A stretch of 64,000 bases of DNA from positions 62,001-126,000 of the forward strand of contig JAFLCS010000001.1 in the NCBI GenBank assembly GCA_017302105.1, given 5' to 3'. Shown here in pieces: positions 1-8,685 of this stretch; within the stretch, counting starts at the first letter, position 1; each line of letters starts with the position of its first letter. Source of the stretch: Caulobacterales bacterium. GTDB taxonomy: Bacteria; Pseudomonadota; Alphaproteobacteria; Caulobacterales; Caulobacteraceae. The translations under genes were made by a program, and so were the position numbers. The notes below the pieces were generated by a model that saw only the letters and a list, made by a program, of their open reading frames with translations, searched no databases and was not told the origin of the DNA.

Positions 1-548
1 AGGGCCAGTTTGTAGCGGCGGCCCGGCACCGGCGCTCGCTCGCGGTGCGCAACATAGAAGCGCGACAGCACCGCCATGGCGACCGTGACGGTCGCGCACA
101 GCATGGCGTCGGTCTTCGCGATACCGGCCTCCGAGGACAGCAGGAAACTGACCCCCAGAAAGGCACCGGCCAGAACCCCGGTGCGCGCGCCCCAGGCCAG
201 GCCCGCGCCCCAGGCACAGGCAGCGGCGGCCAGCATTGCCCCCAGCAGCGATGGAATCCGGTAGGGCCGGATGTCTCGGTTCTCGACGTCGGAGACCAGA
301 CTGACGGCCGCCGCCTGTAGCCAGTGAATTCCGACGGGCTTCTTGTGGCGAGGCTGGTCCTGGAAGCGGATATCGACGAAATCGCCGGTCTCCAGCATCT
401 GGGCTGTGGCCTGGGCAAAGCGGCTCTCGTCGCGATCCAGCGGCCCCAGGGTCATCAATGTCGGCAGGCCGGCCAGGAGCGCGATCAGCGCCGCCAGCAG
501 CGGCCCGCGCCATCCCTCGATCCATCGATCGTCGATCATCGGCATCAT
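1..548 (-). CDS. ArnT/PMT-type membrane glycosyltransferase, N-terminal part (cut by window edge)
   Basis: Only the first 182 residues are inside the window; the rest lies beyond position 1. They begin with a hydrophobic helix (about residues 16-35), then DRDESRFA (38-45) and RHKKPVGIHWLQ (67-78), followed by further membrane helices (about 100-120 and 125-165). The acidic pair after the first helix and the KKP-WLQ stretch are hallmarks of ArnT-like lipid-linked sugar transferases (GT83/GT39), which move a sugar from a polyprenyl phosphate to an envelope acceptor on the periplasmic side. In-frame ATGs lie at 548, 545 and 539; I took the first. The gene is divergent from the helicase at 614, with about 65 bp between them. 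The substrate cannot be judged from this part. Confidence 0.85.
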   Translation of the reverse strand, partial: MMPMIDDRWIEGWRGPLLAALIALLAGLPTLMTLGPLDRDESRFAQATAQMLETGDFVDIRFQDQPRHKKPVGIHWLQAAAVSLVSDVENRDIRPYRIPSLLGAMLAAAACAWGAGLAWGARTGVLAGAFLGVSFLLSSEAGIAKTDAMLCATVTVAMAVLSRFYVAHRERAPVPGRRYKLA

Positions 549-613
549 GGGCGGGTGATCACACGACTGGAGGCGGACGTCCATCCCATGCCGGATGGAA
601 ACAGAAGGGGAAC

Positions 614-3079
614 GTGCTATGGGCGAGCGTGGCCGCGCCCCTTCCCACCCCGTTTTCAGACTGGTTCGCCCGACGCGGCTGGACCCCGCGCCGCCATCAG
701 CTGGAGATGGTCGAGGCCAGCCGCAACGATCGTGACGTACTGCTGGTCGCGCCGACTGGCGGGGGAAAGACCCTGGGTGGCTTCCTGCCCAGCCTGATCG
801 AGCTGGCCGAGCGCGGTCCACGCAATACCGCGCCCGGACTGCATACCCTTTACATCTCGCCACTGAAGGCTCTGACCACCGACGTCGAGCGCAATCTGAT
901 GACGCCGGTGCGCGAAATGGGTCTGCCCATCCGCATCGAGACCCGCACGGGCGACACGCCCGTCTCCAAGCGCCAGCGCCAGAAGCAGAACCCACCCGAT
1001 ATCCTGCTGACCACACCGGAACAGTTGGCTCTCATGTGCGCCTGGGAAGGGGGGCGCGACTGGTTCAGCGACTTGCGCTGCATCATTCTGGACGAGGTTC
1101 ATGCCATCTGGTCGGGCAAGCGCGGCGACCTGTTGAACCTGGGGCTGGCGCGCCTGAACCAATTTGCGCCCAGGTTGCGGCGCGTCGGTCTGTCAGCCAC
1201 GGTGCAGGACCCGGACGCGCTCCGGCGCTGGCTGAGCCCGGCACCGGCGATGGCCGATCTCGTACGCGGGGATCCCGGCGCACCGGCGATCGTCGAGGTG
1301 ATGAACCACACGACGGGCACCATCCCCTGGTCCGGCTGGACCGCCGCCCACGCCATGACCGACGTCTATGACCGAATCCGTCAGGCCGGACTGGCCCTGA
1401 TCTTCGTCAACACACGCTTCCAGGCCGAGGTGGCCTTTCAGATGCTGTGGGAAATCAATGACGAGGCTCTGCCGATCGCCCTGCATCATGGGTCGCTGGC
1501 GGCGGAGCAACGGCGCAAGGTCGAGGCCGCCATGGCGCGCGGGGACCTGCGCGCGGTAATCTGCACCTCGACGCTGGACCTGGGCATCGACTGGGGCGAC
1601 GTCGATCTGGTCATCCAGCTCGCGGCCCCCAAGGGTTCCGCCCGTCTGATCCAGCGCATCGGACGCGCCAATCACCGGCTGGATGAGCCGAGCCGCGCGC
1701 TGCTGGTACCCGCCCACCGGTTTGAAGTGCTGGAATGTGAAGCGGCCCGCCAGGCCGTGGCCGAGAACGACCTGGACGCCGACCCTCCGCGCAGCGGTGC
1801 ACTGGATGTGCTGGCCCAGCATCTGATGGGCCTGGCCTGCGCCGAACCCTTTCGGGCCGATGATGTCTTCTCAGAGGTGCGGGCCAGCGCGCCCTATGCC
1901 GACCTGACCCGTTCGGATTTCGACGAGGTGCTCGAGTTCGTGTCGTCAGGTGGCTACGCGCTCAAGACCTATGATCGCTTTCGCCGGATCGTCCCGGACC
2001 GGCAGGGACGCTGGCAGGTCCGAAACGCCGAAACCGCCCAGCGTCACCGGATGAACGCCGGAGCCATCGTCGAGATCCCGATGCTGAATGTGCGAATGGG
2101 TAGCGCCAGGCGGCCGGGACGCAACCTGGGTCAGATGGAGGAGAGCTATCTGTCGCAACTGACCGCCGGGGACACCTTCACCTTCGCGGGTCAGATCTGG
2201 CGCTTCAACGAAATGGTGGAGATGGACTGTTTCGTCAGCCCGGCACCGGCGGGAGCCGACCCGATGGTGCCGAGCTGGGGCGGGTCGAAATTTGCCTTGT
2301 CGACCTATCTGGCGCGCCGGGTGCGGCACCTGATCGCCGATGAGTCGGGGTGGACGCGCCTGCCCGATGAGGTCCGCGAATGGCTGGAGATCCAGCGCGC
2401 GCGGTCCTTCATACCCGCGACGGATGAAATGCTGGTCGAGACCTTTGTTCGAGGCCAGCGGCACTATCTCGTCTGCTATCCGTTCGACGGGAGAATCAGC
2501 CACGGCACCTTGGGGCACCTTCTGGCACGACGGCTTGAACGGGCCGATCGCCTGCCCATCGGCATGGTGGCCAACGACTATGCCCTGGCGATCTGGGCCA
2601 TGCGTCCGCTCGGTGACCTCGATCTGGAGGCCCTGTTTCAACAGGATATGCTGGGTGACGACCTGGAGGCCTGGCTTGATGAGAGTTTCATGATGAAGCG
2701 AGGCTTCCGCCAGTGTGCGGCCGTCTCGGGGCTGATCCAGAGACGGTTGCCCGGCCACGAGAAGTCAGGTCGGCAGGTCACCTTCTCGACTGACCTGATC
2801 TATGATGTCCTGCGGCGACACCAACCGGACCACTTGTTGCTCCGGTGTGCACGAGCCGATGCCGCCGCGGGCCAGCTTGACGTCGCGCGCGTGGGCCAGT
2901 TGCTCGCACGTATTCAGGGCCGCATTCGCCATGCCGCCTTGGCGCGACCGTCACCGTTCGCGGTCCCGGCCATGCTGGAGATCGGGCGCGAGCCAGTCAT
3001 GGGCGGCGGTTGGGCCGACGTCCTGTTGCAGGAGACAGCTGAAGATCTGATCGCTGAAGCCATGGAACTGGATCCATGA
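614..3079 (+). CDS. Ligase-associated DNA damage response DEXH-box helicase (Lhr-like)
   Basis: A protein of 821 residues, the usual size for this family. Helicase motifs are in order: Walker A APTGGGKT (46-53), DEVH box (160-163), the SAT motif LSATVQD, then TSTLDLGIDWGD and QRIGRANHR of the second RecA-like domain, followed by the long C-terminal region of Lhr-type enzymes. Such proteins are ATP-dependent 3'-5' helicases that usually sit with an ATP-dependent DNA ligase, an exonuclease and PdeM. The GTG at 614 was chosen because AAGGGG stands a few bases upstream and homology begins there; the frame is open further upstream but that part is not family-like. The stop overlaps pdeM by ATGA. 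No ligase or exonuclease gene is next to it here. Confidence 0.93.
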   Translation: MLWASVAAPLPTPFSDWFARRGWTPRRHQLEMVEASRNDRDVLLVAPTGGGKTLGGFLPSLIELAERGPRNTAPGLHTLYISPLKALTTDVERNLMTPVREMGLPIRIETRTGDTPVSKRQRQKQNPPDILLTTPEQLALMCAWEGGRDWFSDLRCIILDEVHAIWSGKRGDLLNLGLARLNQFAPRLRRVGLSATVQDPDALRRWLSPAPAMADLVRGDPGAPAIVEVMNHTTGTIPWSGWTAAHAMTDVYDRIRQAGLALIFVNTRFQAEVAFQMLWEINDEALPIALHHGSLAAEQRRKVEAAMARGDLRAVICTSTLDLGIDWGDVDLVIQLAAPKGSARLIQRIGRANHRLDEPSRALLVPAHRFEVLECEAARQAVAENDLDADPPRSGALDVLAQHLMGLACAEPFRADDVFSEVRASAPYADLTRSDFDEVLEFVSSGGYALKTYDRFRRIVPDRQGRWQVRNAETAQRHRMNAGAIVEIPMLNVRMGSARRPGRNLGQMEESYLSQLTAGDTFTFAGQIWRFNEMVEMDCFVSPAPAGADPMVPSWGGSKFALSTYLARRVRHLIADESGWTRLPDEVREWLEIQRARSFIPATDEMLVETFVRGQRHYLVCYPFDGRISHGTLGHLLARRLERADRLPIGMVANDYALAIWAMRPLGDLDLEALFQQDMLGDDLEAWLDESFMMKRGFRQCAAVSGLIQRRLPGHEKSGRQVTFSTDLIYDVLRRHQPDHLLLRCARADAAAGQLDVARVGQLLARIQGRIRHAALARPSPFAVPAMLEIGREPVMGGGWADVLLQETAEDLIAEAMELDP

Positions 3080-3783
3080 GCGCGCTCAGACGCAGCGCCT
3101 GTGGCGGCTGCCGGCTCGATCTGAATGGCACACACGCCGTCGCGCGGGTGTCAGGGGCGCTGTGGCTGCCTCAGACCCGAACCCTGGCGGCGGGCGACCT
3201 GCACCTGGAAAAGGGTTCCGCCTATGGTGTGCGCGGACAACACCTGCCGCCTTACGACACGGCCGCGACGCTGGATCGGCTGATTGCAGAGGTTTCGGCC
3301 CTCGCTCCGGCTCGCCTGGTGCTGATGGGCGACAGCTTCCATGACCGCGGCGCAGCCACCCGGCTGGACGAAACCGCTGTCGCCCGCCTGAATAGCCTGG
3401 CGGAGCGGGTCGATCTGGTCTGGCTGAGCGGCAATCACGACCCGGCTCCACCTGAGGGCCTCGCCGGCAAGACGGTCGAACACCTTGAGGTCGGCCCACT
3501 GGCCCTGACCCATGAACCCAGCCCCGAGCCGGTCGAGGGCGAGGTCGCCGGACATCTCCATCCCGTCGCCACCGTGAAGGGTTATGGTGCCCGCGTGCGC
3601 CGGCGGTGTTTCCTGACCGATGGCCGACGCATGATCCTGCCAGCCTTCGGAGCCTATGCGGGAGGCCTGAACGTAACCGACCCGGCGTTCCACGGACTGT
3701 TCGCCGACGCTTCGACGGCCCTGATCCTGGGCGACGACCGGGTCCATGCCCTGCCCATGGCGCGGTTGTCCGTCAGCGTCTGA
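3076..3783 (+). CDS. pdeM: Ligase-associated DNA damage response endonuclease PdeM
   Basis: A 235-residue calcineurin-like metallophosphoesterase. The metal ligands are all visible: GDLHLEKG (40-47), GDSFHD (85-90), GNHD (119-122), a later His in LTHEP (146) and GHLHP (159-163). The motif order and the coupling to a DEXH helicase identify the PdeM group rather than a general phosphatase. It is presumed to cut nucleic acid during repair together with the helicase, although its physiological substrate is poorly known. Translation starts at the ATG that overlaps the helicase stop, so the two are almost certainly co-translated. Confidence 0.92.
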   Translation: MSALRRSACGGCRLDLNGTHAVARVSGALWLPQTRTLAAGDLHLEKGSAYGVRGQHLPPYDTAATLDRLIAEVSALAPARLVLMGDSFHDRGAATRLDETAVARLNSLAERVDLVWLSGNHDPAPPEGLAGKTVEHLEVGPLALTHEPSPEPVEGEVAGHLHPVATVKGYGARVRRRCFLTDGRRMILPAFGAYAGGLNVTDPAFHGLFADASTALILGDDRVHALPMARLSVSV

Positions 3784-3786
3784 GGA

Positions 3787-4611
3787 TCAGGTGCGGCGGA
3801 ACCAGCGTGACGCGGCCCATCCCGTCAAGCCCGCCAGCATCACCGACACCAGGCCGTAGAGCCACGGCTGGAAGAAGGCGAAGTTGTGGAGCCAGCGCTC
3901 AATACCGACGCGCCGCACCCGAATGGTGTCACGCCGCACCGCAATGGCCTCACCGTTCTGGAACAGCCAGACTTCGGTGAGGTATTCTCCGGTCGGGGCT
4001 TCCGGCGGCAGGACGATCTCGGCCCGGAACAGGCCCGGATCGACGAACCGAACACCTTCAGGGTCGGCGCGGTACAGGCCCTCGCCTTCCTTCAGGCGGA
4101 TCACAGCACGGCGCCATTCCAGATAGTCCTCGCCGAGACGATTGATGACGACGTCACGCACGCCATAGAGATTGACCGTGCGTTCCTCCTCGGGGGCGTC
4201 GATCCTCAGATGATCCAGCCCCACCCCCATCCGGCGCAGGACGCCGAAGCTGGCAATGTCCGATAGCGGGCGGGTCGAGGCCATCACATAGAAGGCGGGC
4301 GCGCCCTCGAACACGACGGGGCGACTGTTGAGCCAGAGGCCGGCGACCCTGACCTTCCGCACCAGTCGGACGGGGCGTTCGGGCCCGCGCACGACCAACA
4401 CCACATCGACCGGGTCATCGCCGGGATTGAAGACGGCTCCGTACAGAACGAGCGACGTGCCTGAGTAGTCGGAATCCACGTCAATCTGCGAATTGGTCAG
4501 GCCCGCCGAGATACTGGGATTGCGCGAGACAACCACCGGGCCGGGAGGTTGGGGGGCCGGAGCCACCTGGGCCGGAGGGTCAGGCGGTGGCGGGCCAGGG
4601 GGTGTCATCAT
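3787..4611 (-). CDS. TIGR02186-family protein, partner of TauE/SafE permease
   Basis: A protein of 274 residues with a Pro-rich N-terminus (residues 1-27), a beta-rich middle and one C-terminal membrane helix (about 248-270) ending in RWFRRT. The central stretch around SGTSLVLYGAVF and the gene order match the alphaproteobacterial TIGR02186 family, found beside TauE/SafE permeases. It overlaps the permease stop by ATGA, so it is the second gene of a two-gene operon. Relatives normally carry a signal peptide so that the domain is periplasmic; none is visible here, and the in-frame sequence upstream of 4611 is not hydrophobic. Function unknown; a role as accessory of the permease is inference. 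Confidence 0.8.
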   Translation of the reverse strand: MMTPPGPPPPDPPAQVAPAPQPPGPVVVSRNPSISAGLTNSQIDVDSDYSGTSLVLYGAVFNPGDDPVDVVLVVRGPERPVRLVRKVRVAGLWLNSRPVVFEGAPAFYVMASTRPLSDIASFGVLRRMGVGLDHLRIDAPEEERTVNLYGVRDVVINRLGEDYLEWRRAVIRLKEGEGLYRADPEGVRFVDPGLFRAEIVLPPEAPTGEYLTEVWLFQNGEAIAVRRDTIRVRRVGIERWLHNFAFFQPWLYGLVSVMLAGLTGWAASRWFRRT

Positions 4612-5546
4612 CCCGCGCCTCCCGGTGCCAGGGCAAAGGGATCGTCGGGTCGCAGAAAGAGGGTCAGTCCCATTTGCAAACCGACCAGAAGGATCAGCAG
4701 CCCCAAGGCCGCCCGCATCTCGTCGGCGCGGAACCGGGCCGAGGCCTTGGCCCCGTACTGGGCCCCGAGCACACCGCCGACCATCAGAAGCGTCGACAGA
4801 ACGATATCGACAGTCTGGTTACGTCCCGCTTGCAGGACGGTGGTGATCGCCGTGGTGATCAGGATTTGCAGCAGGCTGGTGCCGACCACGACGGAGGCCC
4901 GCATCCGCAAGAGATAGACCATGGCCGGGACCAGGATGAAGCCGCCCCCGACGCCCATGATCGCCGACAGGATGCCGGCAAATACGCCCAGCAGAAGCGG
5001 CGGGATGGCCGAGATGTACAGGCCCGACCGCGGGAATCGCATCCGCAGCGGAAGGCCGTAGAGCCACAGCGGCCGTCGTGTGTGCTCGCGCCGCGGAGCC
5101 TCGCCACGACGCCGCGCCAGGATGGTCGTCAGGCTTTCCTTCAGCGTCAGCGCCCCGATCGAACCCAGAAGCAGCAGATACGACACCGCCACCACCAGAT
5201 CGGCCTGACCGAGCAAGCGCAGGATGCGGAACAGCTCGACACCCAGTAGAGCGCCGATCGCACCGCCCAGAGCCATGATCCCGCCCATGCGATAGTCGAC
5301 CGTCCCCGCCCGGCTGTAGGTCAGGACGCTGGAGGTGGAGGATGCCACGACATGATTGGCCTGGCTGGCCACGGCCACCGCCGGCGGAATGCCCATGAAG
5401 ACCAGGACCGGAGCCATCAGGAAGCCGCCACCGATACCGAACAGGCCGGATACAAAGCCGACCAGCGCACCAAGGGCCAGTAGAAGCGGCGCGTTGACCG
5501 ACACCTCGGCTATGGGCAGATAGACGTCCAAGGTCCTCGCCGACAA
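4608..5546 (-). CDS. TauE/SafE family sulfite/organosulfonate exporter-like permease
   Basis: A 312-residue polytopic inner-membrane protein with the duplicated TauE/SafE signature: GIGGG at 37-41 followed by a Pro, and GVGGG at 198-202. Hydrophobic segments fill most of the chain, with a basic cytoplasmic loop at about 143-172. Family members move sulfite, sulfoacetate, sulfonates or related anions across the inner membrane. The substrate here is unknown. It leads the operon with the TIGR02186 protein and ends in an ATGA overlap with it. About 45 bp separate it from the 3' end of the podJ-like gene upstream on the same strand. Confidence 0.9.
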   Translation of the reverse strand: MSARTLDVYLPIAEVSVNAPLLLALGALVGFVSGLFGIGGGFLMAPVLVFMGIPPAVAVASQANHVVASSTSSVLTYSRAGTVDYRMGGIMALGGAIGALLGVELFRILRLLGQADLVVAVSYLLLLGSIGALTLKESLTTILARRRGEAPRREHTRRPLWLYGLPLRMRFPRSGLYISAIPPLLLGVFAGILSAIMGVGGGFILVPAMVYLLRMRASVVVGTSLLQILITTAITTVLQAGRNQTVDIVLSTLLMVGGVLGAQYGAKASARFRADEMRAALGLLILLVGLQMGLTLFLRPDDPFALAPGGAG

Positions 5547-5593
5547 TTTGGATGACTTGCGCCAGCGGCGCAGGCCAGATGAATCGGGGGCTA

Positions 5594-8239
5594 TCAGCCC
5601 TGGGCGGCTTCAGCCTGGAAACTGTTGGCCGCGCGTTCGGCAATCAGGCGCTGGCTGGCCGGCACCTGGGAGCGCAGGCGCGCCGCCGCTTCCTCAGCTC
5701 CGGCATCCCCCGAACGTCCGGCCACGATGTACCACTGGTAGGCACGGGTCAGGTCCGGTGCCATGCCCTCGATGCCGCGCTCGTACAGCCGCGCCAGATT
5801 GTACTGACTATCGACATAGCCGCGGCCCGCAGCCTCTTCAAACCATTGCATGGCCTGGGCCTGGTCGGCCGGGCCACCAGTCCCCTGGTAGAGATACATC
5901 GCCAGGAAGTGCATGGCGTTGACATCACCGCCGTTGGCCGCGCGTTCGGCCCAGCGCCGCGATTCTGTCAAATCCACCGCCACGCCGGCCTCCCCGGTCT
6001 CATAGAGGCGGGCCATCATCATCTGCGCCGACGGGAAGCCCAGATTGGCCGCACGGCTCATCATCCGTACGCCCTCGGCATCTCCGGCGTCGATCAACGG
6101 CATGGCCTGATCGAACAGGGCCTGGGCTTCCGCCTGGGCCTGATCGGACGGTGGCGCGATCGCAAGCTCGGTCGGGGAGGTGGCCGCTGCGGCCAGGTCC
6201 TGACCCACCGGCACCGGAATGCCGGGAATTGCTGAACCCTGCTGGACCAGCCGCTGATAGCCGAGCACGCCGGCCACACCGAATCCGACCACGACCGCCG
6301 CCGTCGTCGTCGCCGCCAGCGCCTTGCCCAGCGTCGACCCCTCGCGGCGACCCTGCTTTTCAACCCGCTTCTGCAAACGCGACTTGCCACCGCCGAGCCG
6401 GAAACCGAAAGACCTCCGCTCGTCGGCGACATCCTCGCCTGTCTCGCCACGCCGTGTGGCCGCACGGGCCGCCTCGATGGCTTCGCGGGTGCTCAAGGGG
6501 CGCTCGGCCTGATCTGGCCGATCGGCCATAAACTCGGTCGCGGGGCCGAATGGGTCAGAAAAGGGGCTGGCGGCCGGCCCGGCGAAGGGAGTCTGGGATG
6601 CGGCGAACGGATCCATCGCCGGATGTTCGGGCTCCAGGCCGACGAAGGAATCCGCCGGGCTGATAGCTTGTGTTTCGGGCGTACGAGCGACCATCGCCGG
6701 GGCCGGCGCGGCAAAGCCATCGTCGACCGGGCCGAAGTCGTCGAGCGGATCCTGAGCCGTTGCTGCGCCCGGCTCGGTCGGCCACCCCCCGTCGATTTCT
6801 GCCGCCGGAAAGGCCTCGCTTTCCCATCCCAGGGCCGCTTCACTGGATCGCTTGGCCAGCTGTTTGTCGATGCTTTCGCGCGCTTCGGCCAAGAGCCGTA
6901 CCGTCCGCTCTTCCGATTGACGCATCCGCTCGGCCAGCTCGCCGGAGGCCCGTTCGTAGCGGCCCTCCATCTTCTCGGAGGCCTTGTTCAGCCGGTCGGT
7001 CAGCTCATCGACGCCCTGGGCGGCACGACGCTCACTCTGCGAAATGCGCTCGGCCAGGCGTTCGGAGATCCGGGAGATCTCTCCCCCCAGCTTCTCAAGT
7101 CCCATGGCGTGCTGGTCATCGGCGCGGCGCAGGCGGTGTTCGATGGCCTCGGCCACGCGAGTGACGTCGGATCCCAGTGACTTCGACAGCTCCTGCCCCA
7201 TCGTCTCCACCGCCTTGAGCGCCTTCTCCTGTGTGGCGACCAGCCCCTCCTGGTGGGTCCGCTCGGCGTCCTTCAACCGACCGTCGAAATTCGAGGCGAT
7301 GCGGACGACCTCGCGGCCCATGGCTTCCAGGGCCTTGGCCTGGCGGCGTTCAGATTCCTGGAGGTGGGCCCCCAACTCCGCCAGGGCGCGCTCAACCTTG
7401 TCCATGCGGCCGTCCGAGGCCGCCAGATCGAGCCGGCGCAACATCTCCGTACGGGATTCCTCGACCTTGCGGGTCAAGCCTTCCGCCAGCTTCTCCAGGC
7501 CGGCGGCCTGGCCTATCCCGGCCTGTCCGGTCTCGGCACGGGCAAGACGACGATCAAGGTCCGCGAAGGACTGCTCCAGCTTGGCGAGAGAATTGGTGGT
7601 ACGGCTCTGCGCCTCCTCGAGACGCTGCGAGATGCGATTGACGACACCTTCGACGGCCCGGTCCGACGTGCCGTCGCGCTCGATCCGCTCAACTCGGTCG
7701 CGCAGCGCCTGGGACGCGTCGCGCCCGCGCGCCTCGGACTCGTAGAACTGGCCGGCCAGCTTGCCGATCGCGCCCTCGATCTTGCCGAAGGCCTCGGTAT
7801 AGCGCGGACCCGTTTCGTCTTCGAACTGGCGTACCCGAGCGCGGCTCTCGCGCATCGATTCTGACATCTCTTCGAGACGGCGATCCCGAGACGACGCCTG
7901 AACCTCGGCCTCTTCCATGCGACGAACCAGCCCGGCGACGGCCCGGTCGACGCCGTCAATGGCAATCAGGGAGCGACGCTCGGATCCCTCCAGACGCGAT
8001 GACAGCGCCTCGATCGAGCGCAGGGCCGCGGTCGCATCCTCGCCTCGCATTGAATAGGCGTCGTCGTAACGGCGCGGCTGGCGACGGCGCTCATCGCCGA
8101 AATCATCGGCACCGTTCTCGGCGATCATCTCCGAAAGCCATTCGCCCAGCGTCATGCCCGAACGGCGCGCAAGATCCTTCGCGACCTCCCGGGTACGGGG
8201 TTCGATCCCCTTAACGCTCCAAGGCGCCGCCCCGCTCAT
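5594..8239 (-). CDS. podJ: PodJ-like polar localization factor with Sel1 repeats
   Basis: 881 residues from the ATG at 8239, which has GGGAGCG just upstream. The frame is open further upstream, but the Caulobacter PodJ-like N-terminus begins here: PWSVKGIEPRTREVAKDLAR, then RRSGMTLGEWL. A long charged coiled-coil region follows (about 60-500), then a Pro/Ala/acidic linker, a basic stretch, one membrane helix (about 645-663) and a periplasmic part with three to four Sel1-type TPR repeats (about 705-850). In Caulobacter crescentus PodJ organises the flagellar pole and recruits PleC. The C-terminus ends after the Sel1 repeats, so the peptidoglycan-binding domain of C. crescentus PodJ (974 residues) is absent. 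A CtrA-like box lies upstream at 8406. A PodJ paralogue rather than the orthologue is possible. Confidence 0.83.
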   Translation of the reverse strand: MSGAAPWSVKGIEPRTREVAKDLARRSGMTLGEWLSEMIAENGADDFGDERRRQPRRYDDAYSMRGEDATAALRSIEALSSRLEGSERRSLIAIDGVDRAVAGLVRRMEEAEVQASSRDRRLEEMSESMRESRARVRQFEDETGPRYTEAFGKIEGAIGKLAGQFYESEARGRDASQALRDRVERIERDGTSDRAVEGVVNRISQRLEEAQSRTTNSLAKLEQSFADLDRRLARAETGQAGIGQAAGLEKLAEGLTRKVEESRTEMLRRLDLAASDGRMDKVERALAELGAHLQESERRQAKALEAMGREVVRIASNFDGRLKDAERTHQEGLVATQEKALKAVETMGQELSKSLGSDVTRVAEAIEHRLRRADDQHAMGLEKLGGEISRISERLAERISQSERRAAQGVDELTDRLNKASEKMEGRYERASGELAERMRQSEERTVRLLAEARESIDKQLAKRSSEAALGWESEAFPAAEIDGGWPTEPGAATAQDPLDDFGPVDDGFAAPAPAMVARTPETQAISPADSFVGLEPEHPAMDPFAASQTPFAGPAASPFSDPFGPATEFMADRPDQAERPLSTREAIEAARAATRRGETGEDVADERRSFGFRLGGGKSRLQKRVEKQGRREGSTLGKALAATTTAAVVVGFGVAGVLGYQRLVQQGSAIPGIPVPVGQDLAAAATSPTELAIAPPSDQAQAEAQALFDQAMPLIDAGDAEGVRMMSRAANLGFPSAQMMMARLYETGEAGVAVDLTESRRWAERAANGGDVNAMHFLAMYLYQGTGGPADQAQAMQWFEEAAGRGYVDSQYNLARLYERGIEGMAPDLTRAYQWYIVAGRSGDAGAEEAAARLRSQVPASQRLIAERAANSFQAEAAQG

Positions 8240-8405
8240 TGATTCGCTCCCGACCGCCTGTTCTTTCACGGTAGACGCCCATTTCTTGGGTGTAAACGCA
8301 CTGGTAACCCCAATATCTAGCGGTTTCCGACGATTGTTGTGGACAGACCACCGTCCACGACCGGGGCTCCGCCGACCCTTGATGTCCCTTGGTCGGCCAA
8401 ACGTG

Positions 8406-8421
8406 GTTAACGGGGCGTAAA
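8406..8421. promoter_or_regulatory. CtrA-like binding site
   Basis: The plus strand reads GTTAACGGGGCGTAAA; on the minus strand this is TTTACGCCCCGTTAAC, which fits the CtrA consensus TTAA-N7-TTAAC with one mismatch. A further GTTAAC lies at 8424-8429. The site is in the divergent region between the podJ-like gene and the small membrane protein gene at 8479, so it could serve either. That CtrA controls polar development genes in Caulobacterales is established; binding here is inference. Confidence 0.45.
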
Positions 8422-8478
8422 TCGTTAACAACGCCGTAGGATATTGCGTCGATCGATCACTCGCCCCATCTGGCCGGA

Positions 8479-8685
8479 ATGTCGCTGCACGCCACCCTCA
8501 TCCTGCTCGTCAGCGCCGTCGCCCTGACGCTGTTTTTTGCCTGGCGCGGGGCCCAGCCGCCCGACCTGATCCGGGGGCCACGGATGCTGCCGTACCGGTT
8601 CCTGATGGTGTTGGCGGCTGCTGTCGTGCTGTTTTCGGTCGTTCACCTGCTCAACCTGGCCGGCTTCGAAACCGGACAGCGCTAG
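8479..8685 (+). CDS. Small two-helix membrane protein, unknown function
   Basis: A 68-residue protein with two hydrophobic helices (about 4-21 and 42-62) joined by a short basic loop containing [13 protein letters not shown]. It is read from its own strand between the divergent podJ-like gene and the convergent argF, whose stop codon it overlaps by 4 bases. The well-formed two-helix pattern and the placement after a clear promoter region support a real gene. I do not recognise a characterised family and assign no function. Confidence 0.72.
   Translation: MSLHATLILLVSAVALTLFFAWRGAQPPDLIRGPRMLPYRFLMVLAAAVVLFSVVHLLNLAGFETGQR

Noticed and set aside
458-613. Upstream extension of the helicase frame
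   Set aside because: Arg/Ser-rich residues with no homology, overlapping the divergent glycosyltransferase start; the GTG at 614 has the ribosome-binding site.
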